Shown: one piece after another, positions 9,058 to 17,819 of the stretch
How positions within the stretch are numbered: position 1 is the stretch's first letter
How the letters are laid out: every line of letters starts with the position of its first letter
Source of the DNA: Cycloclasticus sp.
GTDB taxonomy: Bacteria > Pseudomonadota > Gammaproteobacteria > Methylococcales > Cycloclasticaceae
Assembly (NCBI GenBank): GCA_040743155.1
Contig: JBFLJU010000001.1
Location: 1,857,144-1,921,143, forward strand
DNA: 64,000 nucleotides
Direction of reading: 5' to 3'
Made by a program: the position numbers and the translations under genes
The notes under the pieces: generated by a model
What the model was told of the DNA's origin: nothing
What the model saw: the letters and a program-made list of their open reading frames with translations, nothing else
Database searches by the model: none

Positions 9058-10752
9058 ATGTCTGATAAAAAAAACGATAGTAGAAAATTTTCTTCTCAAG
9101 TAGTGGATGGTATGGAACGCGCGCCGAGCCGAGCGATGCTACATGCCGTTGGCTTTAATGATGCTGATTTCAAAAAACCTCAAGTGGGTGTAGCGTCCAC
9201 ATGGGCGATGGTAACACCGTGTAATATGCACATTAATGGCTTAGCCGATGACGCGGTTCAAGGCGTAAATGCTGCTGGCGGCAAAGGAGTTATTTTTAAT
9301 ACCATTACAATTTCTGATGGTATCTCAATGGGTACGGAAGGTATGAAGTACTCACTAACATCGCGCGAAGTCATTGCTGATTCGATTGAAACCGTTGTCG
9401 GCTGCCAAGGCTTTGACGGCGTTGTTGCCATCGGCGGCTGCGACAAAAATATGCCCGGCTGTATGATCGCCCTCGCACGCCTTAATCGCCCAGCTATTTT
9501 TGTATACGGCGGCACCATTCTGTCTGGCTGCCACAAACAGCGCAAGCTAGATGTTATCTCAGTATTTGAAGCGGTTGGCGCACGCGCAAACAACCTTATC
9601 GATGACGAAGAATTGCACGCCATTGAATCAAAGGCTATTCCAGGCGCCGGTTCTTGTGGCGGTATGTACACCGCTAACACCATGGCATCGGCGATTGAAG
9701 CGATGGGCATGAGTTTACCAAACAGCTCAGCTCAGGCGGCTATTTCTGCTGATAAGAAGAAAGATTGCGAGGACGCAGGTGAAGCCGTTCTAAAGCTATT
9801 GGAACTAGACATTAAACCGCGTGACATTATGACGCGCAAAGCCTTTGAAAACGCCATTACCGTTGTTATCGCTCTAGGCGGGTCGACTAACGCCGTTCTA
9901 CATTTATTGGCCATGGCACACAGTGCCGACGTTGAACTAGAACTGAACGATTTCACCGAGATCGGCCAGCGCGTACCGATGGTTGCCGACTTGAAACCCA
10001 GTGGCAAATACTCCATGGGCGAGCTCATTGAAATTGGTGGCATTCAACCGCTTATGAAAATCCTCTTGGATGCAGGCTTACTGCACGGTGATTGCCTAAC
10101 CGTTACCGGCAAAACACTGGCGGAAAACTTAGCTGATGTAGCACCTTACCCAGATAACCAAGATGTTATTCGTTCGCTTGATAACGCCATTAAAAAAGAC
10201 AGTCATTTAGTGATATTACACGGCAATTTAGCAAAAGAAGGCTCTGTCGCGAAAATCACTGGCAAAGAAGGCCTCGGCTTTACAGGAACCGCGCGTGTCT
10301 TTGATTCTGAAGAAGAGTCGATGACGAGCATCCTCAATGGCTCCATTAAAGAAGGCGACGTGCTCGTTATTCGCTACGAAGGCCCAAAAGGCGGTCCTGG
10401 CATGAGAGAAATGTTGGCACCAACATCCGCTATTATGGGTCGCGGGCTTGGTGATAAAGTTGCTTTTATTACCGACGGTCGATTCTCTGGGGGAACACAC
10501 GGTTTTGTGGTTGGCCACATTACACCTGAGGCTTACCAAGGTGGCGCTATCGCAATTGTTGAAGACGGTGACACCATCACCATTGATAGTGTTAAAAATG
10601 AGTTACGACTCCATTTAGACGACGATGTCATTCAACAACGCCTTGCTAACTGGACTCGACCCGAGCCTCGTTACACACGTGGCGTTTTAGCAAAATATGC
10701 AAGATTAGTGAGCTCCGCCTCTGAAGGCGCTGTTACCGATAAAGTTGATTGA
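9058..10752 (+). CDS. ilvD: Dihydroxy-acid dehydratase
   Basis: Iron-sulfur dehydratase that makes 2-oxoisovalerate and 2-oxo-3-methylvalerate in valine and isoleucine synthesis. Cluster ligands are visible in [30 protein letters not shown] and [15 protein letters not shown]. The C-terminal part contains the active-site region [28 protein letters not shown] (quoted here as its two halves PTSAIMGRG and [11 protein letters not shown] for identification). At 564 residues it belongs to the shorter IlvD type. ilvE, which uses the products, is in the window at 25.6 kb on the other strand. argE follows after 53 bases. Confidence 0.96.
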   Translation: MSDKKNDSRKFSSQVVDGMERAPSRAMLHAVGFNDADFKKPQVGVASTWAMVTPCNMHINGLADDAVQGVNAAGGKGVIFNTITISDGISMGTEGMKYSLTSREVIADSIETVVGCQGFDGVVAIGGCDKNMPGCMIALARLNRPAIFVYGGTILSGCHKQRKLDVISVFEAVGARANNLIDDEELHAIESKAIPGAGSCGGMYTANTMASAIEAMGMSLPNSSAQAAISADKKKDCEDAGEAVLKLLELDIKPRDIMTRKAFENAITVVIALGGSTNAVLHLLAMAHSADVELELNDFTEIGQRVPMVADLKPSGKYSMGELIEIGGIQPLMKILLDAGLLHGDCLTVTGKTLAENLADVAPYPDNQDVIRSLDNAIKKDSHLVILHGNLAKEGSVAKITGKEGLGFTGTARVFDSEEESMTSILNGSIKEGDVLVIRYEGPKGGPGMREMLAPTSAIMGRGLGDKVAFITDGRFSGGTHGFVVGHITPEAYQGGAIAIVEDGDTITIDSVKNELRLHLDDDVIQQRLANWTRPEPRYTRGVLAKYARLVSSASEGAVTDKVD

Positions 10753-10805
10753 AAGTGACTCGTCTACCTTCAGTTAATTAACACCATGAGTAACGGTTAT
10801 ACACT

Positions 10806-11972
10806 TTGATCAAACCCCTTAACACTCTCGACATGATGCGTGCCTTAATCGGCACGCCATCAGTCAGCAGTACTAATGCGTCTTACGATCAAAGCAACCT
10901 AGCCGTTATTAACCTATTGGCTGATTGGTTAGAAAACATCGGATTTAAGGTCAGCATCGAGCCGCTTTCAGATCAAAGCGGGAAAGCCAACCTAATCGCC
11001 ACCATTGGCCCACAGTACAAGGGCGCTAACGGACTCGTTTTATCAGGCCACACCGATACAGTTCCCTATGATAATCGCCATTGGCAACAAGACCCCTTTA
11101 AACTAACCGAAAGAGATAATAATTTTTATGGCCTAGGCAGTACGGACATGAAATCATTCTTCGCGTTAGCTATTGAGGTAGCCACCCGGTTTAAAGCCAG
11201 CGACTTCAAACGGCCTTTAACCATACTGGCCACCGCCGATGAGGAAAGCGCCATGAGTGGCGCACAGGCGCTCGTTAAAGAACAATTTCAACACGCAAAG
11301 TACGCCATTATTGGCGAGCCCACAGGCTTAACGCCTATCCGTATGCACAAAGGCGTCATGATGGAGTCCTTGATCGTCACCGGGCATGCTGGGCATTCAA
11401 GCAACCCAAATTTAGGTGCCAGCGCCACCGAAGGAATGCATCAAATTATTAATGAGTTGCTGCGCTGGCGAGAAGAACTACAAAGAAAGCACCAAAACCC
11501 AGTCTTTGATGTTTCCTCACCGACGATGAATATTGGCTCCATTCACGGTGGCGACAACCCAAATAGAATTTGCTCTCATTGTGAAACACAAATAGATATA
11601 CGGCCACTCCCTGGCATGAGTATTGATTCATTACGTGCTGATTTGCAAAAACGCTTAAGTGCTGTGTTACCTGAAGAAAGCAAACTCAAGCTCGCCTACC
11701 GGCCCATTTTTTGTGGCGTTCCGCCGTTTGAAACAGCCGCCGATGCAAAACTCACGCAAATGATCGAACACATTACCGGCAAAGCCTCCGCAGCTGTCGC
11801 ATTTGGTACAGAAGCTCCCTACTTAAACAATCTCGGGCTCGACACCATCGTTATCGGCCCAGGCAATATTGATCAAGCACATCAGCCAAATGAATACATT
11901 CCCAGCAACCAAATTGAGCCATACTGCAACTTTCTGCAAAAATTAATACAAAAAATTTGCATTAATCAGTAA
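10806..11972 (+). CDS. argE: Acetylornithine deacetylase
   Basis: M20-family zinc hydrolase that releases ornithine from N-acetylornithine. The metal-site motifs are LSGHTDTVPYD, GLGSTDMKSFFAL, TADEESAMSGA (catalytic and ligand acidic residues), IGEPTGL and the C-terminal GPGNIDQAHQPNE. The dimerisation domain begins near GVMMESLIVTGHAGHSSNP. The only start that keeps the conserved N-terminus is TTG at 10806. It overlaps the stop of a seven-codon ORF (ATG 10786 to TGA 10807-10809) as TTGA, the same junction seen in the Gld-like operon, which suggests coupled translation. Length 388 is usual. Confidence 0.94.
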   Translation: MIKPLNTLDMMRALIGTPSVSSTNASYDQSNLAVINLLADWLENIGFKVSIEPLSDQSGKANLIATIGPQYKGANGLVLSGHTDTVPYDNRHWQQDPFKLTERDNNFYGLGSTDMKSFFALAIEVATRFKASDFKRPLTILATADEESAMSGAQALVKEQFQHAKYAIIGEPTGLTPIRMHKGVMMESLIVTGHAGHSSNPNLGASATEGMHQIINELLRWREELQRKHQNPVFDVSSPTMNIGSIHGGDNPNRICSHCETQIDIRPLPGMSIDSLRADLQKRLSAVLPEESKLKLAYRPIFCGVPPFETAADAKLTQMIEHITGKASAAVAFGTEAPYLNNLGLDTIVIGPGNIDQAHQPNEYIPSNQIEPYCNFLQKLIQKICINQ

Positions 11973-11995
11973 ATATTCATAGTATTGCAACAATT

Positions 11996-12032
11996 ATTAG
12001 TTTCTTTGCGTTTTACGCAAATAAAGACTAAT
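11996..12032. promoter_or_regulatory. Nested dyad operator overlapping the argA promoter
   Basis: Two nested inverted repeats share one centre: TTTGCGT (12005-12011) with ACGCAAA (12015-12021) around TTT, and ATTAGT (11996-12001) with ACTAAT (12027-12032) outside. A sigma70-like promoter lies on top: TTGCGT at 12006-12011, a 17-base spacer, and TAATAT at 12029-12034. A protein bound here would block transcription. The downstream gene encodes its own HTH domain, so autoregulation is the natural inference. Confidence 0.65.
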
Positions 12033-12040
12033 ATTTACGC

Positions 12041-13594
12041 ATGCTAAATGATGCAAATTTTATTATCCAACAATTTGGTGGCGTCAAACGACTCGCCAAT
12101 GCCATCAATAAAGACCCTGCTACCGTTTATCGCTGGACATACCCTAAAAGCAAAAATGGCACTGGCGGACTGGTACCATCCTCTGCTTTAAAAAGCATAT
12201 ACGAAGCCGCGAAGTTGCTGGGTATCGCTCTTGATGAAGCTAAGGAACTTACATCACTTCCTCTTCCAACAGAGGAATTAACACACCCCCATCAATTTAT
12301 TAACTGGTTTAGAAGTACTGCGCCTTATATACACGCCCATCGCGGCAAGACGTTCGTTATAAACTTTAGCGGTGAAGCGGTCGATGACGCACTATTTCGC
12401 TCTTTGATTGAAGATTTTGCCTTACTAAATAGCCTCGGCATCCGTCTCATTCTTGTACATGGTATTCGCCCTCAGTTGGAAAAAAAACTCATCGACAATA
12501 AGCACCCTAGTCAAGTTTTTCAACATTTACGGGTGACCGACAAACCAACGCTTGAAATGGCAAAAGAAGCCTCGGGCACTGTTCGCACCAATATTGAAGC
12601 AAGGCTCTCCACCAGCTTAACTAACACCCCAATGTCTGGCTCGGGTATTCGCGTTGCCTCCGGAAACTTTATTGTTGCTAAACCACTCGGCATTATTGAT
12701 GGTGTTGATTACCAATTTACCGGTGAAGTGCGCCGAGTTGATGGCGAGACGATAGCCAACACTCTTGATTCTGGCCATATTATTCTAGTATCACCACTCG
12801 GATACTCACCCACTGGCGATGTTTTCAATCTTCGTAGCGAAGAAATAGCCACTGCTATTGCCACCACCATAAAGGCCGACAAACTTATTTTAATGACCGA
12901 ACGGACAGAGCTTCTAACTGACAAGAACAAGCTCATCCGTCAATTAACAACCGAGCAAGCACAAACTATTTTAGACACTACGGATGATCAGCAAGATGAC
13001 ACCTACCTGCATTTGCAAGAAGCCATTCGCGCCAGCAAACTGGGCGTAAAGCGCATCCATTTAATTAATCGAAAAATAAACGGTGGCCTACCATTAGAAC
13101 TGTTTACACGACAAGGCTCAGGGACGCTGATTAGTATTCAGCCGTTTGAGGATGCTCGCCCTGCTAATTTTAATGACATTCATGGCATCATTGAACTTAT
13201 TCGCCCGTTAGAAGCTCGTGGTTTACTCGCCTACCGTTCCGCTGAAACCATTGAGATGGATATTGAGCAGTTTCACGTTATTGAACAAGACGGCTTGATC
13301 ACTACCTGCGCCGCACTGTATCAGTACCCACACGAGTCAATGGGCGAGCTCGCTTGCGTTGCTGTTCATCCCAATTATCGTACCGGCGAACGTGGAGAAT
13401 ACCTATTAAGTATGATCGAAAAAAAGGCGCGTTCCGCAGGGCTTACTCAATTATTTGTACTCACCACACAAAGCAGCCACTGGTTTGCAGAAAAAGGTTT
13501 TCAGGCCGCAACACTTAACGATTTACCGAAACTAAAACGCGACCATTACAACCAAACTCGTCGCTCTAATGTGATGATCAAAAAGCTGTCCTAG
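12041..13594 (+). CDS. argA: N-acetylglutamate synthase with N-terminal HTH DNA-binding domain
   Basis: Makes N-acetylglutamate, the first step of arginine synthesis, and is 517 residues long against about 440 for the classic enzyme. Residues about 80-330 are the amino-acid-kinase domain that senses arginine (PYIHAHRGKTFVINFSGEAV, LNSLGIRLILVHGIRPQ). Residues about 375-517 are the GNAT acetyltransferase domain (LACVAVHPNYRTGERGEYLL, FAEKGFQAATL). The extra N-terminus, residues 1 to about 70, reads as a Cro/YdaS-like helix-turn-helix: QQFGGVKRLANAINKDPATV, then YRWTYPKSKNGTGGLVPSSA. No methionine occurs in frame between residue 1 and well inside the kinase domain. TTG codons inside the linker cannot be fully excluded as secondary starts. 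There is no ribosome site before ATG 12041, and the predicted transcription start coincides with it. Confidence 0.9.
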   Translation: MLNDANFIIQQFGGVKRLANAINKDPATVYRWTYPKSKNGTGGLVPSSALKSIYEAAKLLGIALDEAKELTSLPLPTEELTHPHQFINWFRSTAPYIHAHRGKTFVINFSGEAVDDALFRSLIEDFALLNSLGIRLILVHGIRPQLEKKLIDNKHPSQVFQHLRVTDKPTLEMAKEASGTVRTNIEARLSTSLTNTPMSGSGIRVASGNFIVAKPLGIIDGVDYQFTGEVRRVDGETIANTLDSGHIILVSPLGYSPTGDVFNLRSEEIATAIATTIKADKLILMTERTELLTDKNKLIRQLTTEQAQTILDTTDDQQDDTYLHLQEAIRASKLGVKRIHLINRKINGGLPLELFTRQGSGTLISIQPFEDARPANFNDIHGIIELIRPLEARGLLAYRSAETIEMDIEQFHVIEQDGLITTCAALYQYPHESMGELACVAVHPNYRTGERGEYLLSMIEKKARSAGLTQLFVLTTQSSHWFAEKGFQAATLNDLPKLKRDHYNQTRRSNVMIKKLS

Positions 13595-13681
13595 TAAAGC
13601 CATTAATTTTCAAAGCATTTTTACCATCAACGTCTATACTTAATTGGAAATAGGGAATACCCGAAGGGTTTTTACAATAAC

Positions 13682-14503
13682 ATGAACGTTTTTTTACCTG
13701 ATAGCTGCAATGATTCAGATTTAAAGATATTACAAATCTCTGATATGCACCTATTTGCGTCCGTTGATAAAGAGTTAGTGGGCGTTAATACTGAAGATAG
13801 CTTTTTATCTGTTTTGCAGCTCGCGCAAGAAGCCAGCTGGCCACCCGACCTTATTTTCCTTACTGGCGATCTAAGCCAAGACAGCTCAACCGAGTCTTAC
13901 ACACGGCTGATTGAACACATGACAAAACTAAATATTCCTTGTTATGTGTTACCCGGCAATCATGATACGCCCGCCATGCTCACAGAGCTTTTTGAAACCC
14001 CACTGTTAACATATCAACCCTTGCTACATTACAAACAGTGGCTGTTCGCGTTTCTCGATTCGGAAACGCCCAATGAGGAAGGAGGCACACTCGATGAGGC
14101 AGCGGTTGAAAAGCTTCGACAAGAAATAAGCGCCCATCCGAACAAACAAGTGCTCATTTGCTTACATCACCAGCTAATACCCATTGGCAGTGAGTGGTTG
14201 GATAGCATGTGTGTAGCAAACCCTGATTCATTGATTAAAGTGATAACGGATTACCCTAATGTACGAGGTGTTATTCATGGGCATATTCATCAGTCCTTCA
14301 ATACTCTCGTAGCCAACAAACCTCTGTATGGGGCACCCTCAACCTGTTTCCAATTCAAACCATTGAGTAAAGAATTCGCCATCGATAGCGTTGCCCCCGG
14401 CTACCGCTGGTTACGTTTAACCGAAGATGGAGACATTCACACGGGAGTCATTAGGTTAGATACTACACCCGATAATCTGGACCAAAACTCAGCCGGTTAT
14501 TAA
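13682..14503 (+). CDS. cpdA: CpdA-type 3',5'-cyclic-AMP phosphodiesterase
   Basis: A 273-residue calcineurin-like metallophosphoesterase. Metal-binding motifs appear in order: ISDMHLF (D-x-H), FLTGDLSQD (GD), VLPGNHD (GNH), CLHHQ, and GVIHGHIHQ (GHxH). The overall length and the DMHLF...EDSF spacing match Icc/CpdA, which lowers cellular cAMP, and CpdA next to a Nudix hydrolase is common. The 3' end abuts rppH on the other strand with no gap. The specific nucleotide substrate is inferred from the family. Confidence 0.88.
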   Translation: MNVFLPDSCNDSDLKILQISDMHLFASVDKELVGVNTEDSFLSVLQLAQEASWPPDLIFLTGDLSQDSSTESYTRLIEHMTKLNIPCYVLPGNHDTPAMLTELFETPLLTYQPLLHYKQWLFAFLDSETPNEEGGTLDEAAVEKLRQEISAHPNKQVLICLHHQLIPIGSEWLDSMCVANPDSLIKVITDYPNVRGVIHGHIHQSFNTLVANKPLYGAPSTCFQFKPLSKEFAIDSVAPGYRWLRLTEDGDIHTGVIRLDTTPDNLDQNSAGY

Positions 14504-15004
14504 CTATTTTTTAAAAATATTAGGCGTAATACCAGGGAACAAGCAAGACCACATTTCTGTTAACGCACTTAAGTAAACATTGCGTTTAAAATGCACCACA
14601 TCAAAGGCAGGCTCCCAATAATCGGCCCACCGCCAACTATCAAATTCTGGCGTGTCCGTCGTATCAAATGAGATGTTTTTTTCATCGCCCACTAAACGCA
14701 ACATAAACCATATTTGCTTTTGCCCCTTGCATATTGGAAAGCTATCCATACGAATAAAGTGTCTAGGCAAATCGTAATAAACCCACTCTCTTGTTTTCCC
14801 AACAACTTCCACGTGTTCGGGCTTTAAGCCAATTTCCTCGTACAATTCACGATACATTGCTTCTTCGTGTGTCTCACCCTCATCCATACCACCTTGTGGA
14901 AACTGCCAACCGTTTTGGTTCGCCCGCCTAGCCCAAAATAATTTATTATGTTGGCTACATAAAATGATGCCAACATTAAGTCGGTAACCATCGTCATCAA
15001 TCAT
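14504..15004 (-). CDS. rppH: RNA pyrophosphohydrolase RppH
   Basis: Nudix hydrolase that removes pyrophosphate from 5'-triphosphate mRNA and so starts RNase E-dependent decay. The Nudix box is complete: GGMDEGETHEEAMYRELYEE followed by IGL. The N-terminal YRLNVGIILCSQHNKLFWAR and the FPQGG context are typical of RppH rather than other Nudix enzymes, as is the 166-residue length. It is divergent from the HAD phosphatase gene, with about 200 bases between start codons. Confidence 0.95.
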   Translation of the reverse strand: MIDDDGYRLNVGIILCSQHNKLFWARRANQNGWQFPQGGMDEGETHEEAMYRELYEEIGLKPEHVEVVGKTREWVYYDLPRHFIRMDSFPICKGQKQIWFMLRLVGDEKNISFDTTDTPEFDSWRWADYWEPAFDVVHFKRNVYLSALTEMWSCLFPGITPNIFKK

Positions 15005-15207
15005 GATTCATTCGTGTCACTTAAGTTTATTACTGATTATTATAGCCACGTTTTATCACAGCGCGACCTTCCTTCACAAAATGATTGGGAATCACTAACA
15101 TTTATGTCAGACTTGCGCTTTTAGCGCCATATACCATAAGCCTTAGCAAAGCAGCAGGCGACCTGAGATACCGTCCTTCCAATACAATACGACACCCTAA
15201 TACACAC

Positions 15208-15861
15208 ATGAGCTTAACGATTTTTGATTTAGACAACACCTTAATTAGCGATGACAGTGACCACCTTTGGGGGGAATTTCTTGTCGAACATCAGCTCGTC
15301 GATACGGATGATTACGCAAGAGCAAACACACAGTTTTACAATGATTATTGCCAAGGAAAACTGGATATCGATGAATACCTACGATTCGCCTTATCATTCC
15401 TAGCGGAGCACCCATTAGAAAAGTTACATCAATGGCGCGCACAGTTTATTGAAGAAAAAATACGCCCTCTCATCCTACCGGCCGCGCAAGCGTTGATAGA
15501 ACAACACCGGCAAAAAGGTGACACCTTAATGGTTATTACCGCAACAAACCGCTTTGTCACAGAACCTATCGTTAACTTATTTGGCATCCAAACCATGTTG
15601 GCAACCGAGCCCGAACTCATTGCGGGACAATACACAGGGCGATATGTCGGCGAGCCATGCTATCAGGAAGGAAAAGTAATCCGTTTAACGAGTTGGCTGG
15701 CTGATAGCAGCATTGACCTCAGCGATAGCACTTTTTATAGTGACTCCCATAACGACATTCCTTTATTGGAAAAGGTAACTCACCCCGTTGCGGTTGATCC
15801 CGATGAGCAATTGCAGCGTCACGCAGCTGAAAACGGCTGGTCAATCATCAGCTTACGTTAA
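15208..15861 (+). CDS. HAD-IB family phosphatase (SerB-like)
   Basis: A 217-residue haloacid-dehalogenase-type hydrolase. The nucleophile motif FDLDNTLISDD is at the N-terminus, motif II is the T in MVITATNRF, and motif III/IV reads FYSDSHNDIPLLEKV. This is the HAD-IB set related to phosphoserine phosphatase, often found beside rppH in gammaproteobacteria. ATG 15208 (MSLTIFDLDNT) is preferred to an upstream ATG at 15085 because the added N-terminus would not resemble the family. Substrate unknown: phosphoserine or histidinol phosphate are possibilities but nothing here decides. tag follows 3 bases after the stop. Confidence 0.85.
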   Translation: MSLTIFDLDNTLISDDSDHLWGEFLVEHQLVDTDDYARANTQFYNDYCQGKLDIDEYLRFALSFLAEHPLEKLHQWRAQFIEEKIRPLILPAAQALIEQHRQKGDTLMVITATNRFVTEPIVNLFGIQTMLATEPELIAGQYTGRYVGEPCYQEGKVIRLTSWLADSSIDLSDSTFYSDSHNDIPLLEKVTHPVAVDPDEQLQRHAAENGWSIISLR

Positions 15862-15864
15862 CCT

Positions 15865-16431
15865 ATGAGCGATAAGAAGCGCTGTGCTTGGGCTAAAAAA
15901 CCGCTTGATATTCTTTACCATGATCAAGAATGGGGCGTCCCTTTAACAGATGAAAACAGACTCTTTGAGTTTCTCATTTTAGAAGGTGTTCAAGCTGGGC
16001 TAAGCTGGTCTACAGTGTTGCAACGGCGTGAGGACTACCGCGAACTGTACGATGCTTTTGATCCAAACATTGTCGCTAAATACAACTCACAAAAAATTGA
16101 TCGCTTAATGCAGGACGCTAGGCTGATACGCAACAAGCTCAAAATAAATGCTAGTGTAAAAAATGCCATTTCATTTCTTCAAATACAAAACGACTTTGGC
16201 AGTTTTTCTAGCTATCTGTGGGCCTTTGTAGACAACGTTCCTATCATTAACCATTGGGAGCACCCCGAACAAGTACCTAATCAGACAGATACGTCCATTC
16301 GCCTCAGTCGTGACTTAAAAAAAAGAGGCTTTAGTTTTGTTGGCCCGACCATTTGTTATGCGCTCATGCAGGCGACCGGTCTAGTTAATGATCATCTCAC
16401 TACCTGTTTTAGGCATTCAGAGTTAAAATAA
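15865..16431 (+). CDS. tag: DNA-3-methyladenine glycosylase I
   Basis: Base-excision enzyme that removes 3-methyladenine from alkylated DNA. The N-terminus KKRCAWAKK...YHDQEWGVPL carries the zinc-ligand Cys and His, and the C-terminal NDHLTTCFRH supplies the second His and Cys. The central GVQAGLSWSTVLQRREDYR is the family signature, and IINHWEHPEQVP matches as well. The 188-residue length is normal. It is tightly packed between the HAD phosphatase gene and cysG (3-base gaps), so the three are probably one transcript. Confidence 0.96.
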   Translation: MSDKKRCAWAKKPLDILYHDQEWGVPLTDENRLFEFLILEGVQAGLSWSTVLQRREDYRELYDAFDPNIVAKYNSQKIDRLMQDARLIRNKLKINASVKNAISFLQIQNDFGSFSSYLWAFVDNVPIINHWEHPEQVPNQTDTSIRLSRDLKKRGFSFVGPTICYALMQATGLVNDHLTTCFRHSELK

Positions 16432-16434
16432 GCC

Positions 16435-17814
16435 ATGAACTATCTTCCTCTTTTTCATAAACTCGATAATAAAAACTGCCTGCTTATCGGCGGTGGCTCA
16501 GTCGCCACTCGTAAAGTACGCCTCTTATTAGAGGCCCGCGCTAACATCACAGTTATCGCGCCGCACTTATCTGAAGAACTTACGCAGCTTCTTAGTGATA
16601 AAAAAATAACGCATATTGAGCGCTCTTTTAAAGCCAATGATACCTCTAGCTTCAATTTTGTTATCTGCGCAACAAATGACCTTATAACCAACGCCGACGT
16701 CTCTGCCGAAGCCCAGTTGAACAATATCCCCGTTAATGTCGTCGACCAACCAGAGTTATGTAGCTTTATTTTCCCTGCGATAGTAGACCGCTCGCCGATG
16801 ACGATTGCTATTTCAAGTGGTGGCGTTGCACCGGTGCTGTCTAGACTCACCCGCGCTAAACTAGAGACCTTGCTTCCGCAACAGTTGGGCAAGCTTGCAA
16901 AGCTCGCCGCTGAGTTTCGCCAAACGGTTAAGGATCACTTCAGTAATACCAAACAGCGACGAATTTTTTGGGAGGGCATTTTTAACGGTCCAATCGCAGA
17001 CCTTAGCTATCAAGGCCGGCATGAAGAAGCTAAGAAAGAGCTCATTCAAACACTCAATCAAAGCCAAGACACAGCGACTATCGGTAAAGTTTACCTTGTA
17101 GGTGGCGGCCCCGGCGACCCTGAATTGCTAACGCTAAAGGCGCTGCGCCTGCTTCAACTCGCCGACATTATTGTCTACGATCGCTTAGTATCAAATGAGG
17201 TGCTAGAGCTTGCCCGTCGTGACGCCGAACGCATCTACGTTGGCAAACAACGTAGCGACCATAGCGTGCCACAAGAAGACATTAATGCCTTGCTGATAAA
17301 ACTGGCTAAACAAGGTAAGCGCGTTGTTCGACTAAAGGGTGGCGATCCGTTTATGTTTGGTCGCGGCGGTGAAGAAATTGAAACGTTAATCGATGAAAAC
17401 ATAAGCTTTGAGGTGGTACCCGGCATCACCGCCGCTTCAGGTTGCGCGAGTTACTCGGGCATTCCATTAACCCACCGGGATCACGCCCAATCCTGCATGT
17501 TTGTTACTGGGCACCTAAAAGATAATACCGTTAATCTTGATTGGGACCAGCTCGCCAAGCCTAACCAAACAATCGTTATTTACATGGGGCTACTTGGCCT
17601 TCGCCAAATCGCAGAAAAACTCATAGAACGAAACTTACCCAGTAGTACGCCCGTTGCGCTGATTCAAAAAGGCACAACGCCTGAACACCGTGTGATTATT
17701 TCAGATTTATTGGGTATTGCCGACAAAGTAGAAGAGCTGAAACCTAAACCGCCCACATTAATTATTATTGGGTCTGTCGTTTCACTACATAATAAATTGA
17801 ACTGGATAAATTAA
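16435..17814 (+). CDS. cysG: Siroheme synthase (multifunctional CysG)
   Basis: A fusion of two enzymes that make siroheme from uroporphyrinogen III. Residues 1 to about 205 form the CysG-B/Met8-like dehydrogenase and ferrochelatase (CLLIGGGSVATRKVRLLLEA, NIPVNVVDQPELCSFIFPAI). Residues about 215-459 form the SAM-dependent uroporphyrinogen III methyltransferase (VYLVGGGPGDPELLTLKALR, VVRLKGGDPFMFGRGGEE, VPGITAASGCASYSGIPLTH). All parts are intact and the total of 459 residues is standard. It probably serves sulfite reductase; no sulfur-assimilation gene is in the window. Confidence 0.97.
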   Translation: MNYLPLFHKLDNKNCLLIGGGSVATRKVRLLLEARANITVIAPHLSEELTQLLSDKKITHIERSFKANDTSSFNFVICATNDLITNADVSAEAQLNNIPVNVVDQPELCSFIFPAIVDRSPMTIAISSGGVAPVLSRLTRAKLETLLPQQLGKLAKLAAEFRQTVKDHFSNTKQRRIFWEGIFNGPIADLSYQGRHEEAKKELIQTLNQSQDTATIGKVYLVGGGPGDPELLTLKALRLLQLADIIVYDRLVSNEVLELARRDAERIYVGKQRSDHSVPQEDINALLIKLAKQGKRVVRLKGGDPFMFGRGGEEIETLIDENISFEVVPGITAASGCASYSGIPLTHRDHAQSCMFVTGHLKDNTVNLDWDQLAKPNQTIVIYMGLLGLRQIAEKLIERNLPSSTPVALIQKGTTPEHRVIISDLLGIADKVEELKPKPPTLIIIGSVVSLHNKLNWIN

Positions 17815-17819
17815 CACTC

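Noticed and set aside
13659-13673. ACCC-GAA-GGGT followed by T5 after argA as a terminator
   Set aside because: The stem is only four base pairs and lies just before the cpdA start, so it is too weak to call.
15115-15127. Inverted repeat GCGCTTTTAGCGC between rppH and the HAD gene, similar in look to the argA dyad
   Set aside because: The arms differ from TTTGCGT/ACGCAAA and are only five bases long; similarity is not enough to propose a shared regulator.
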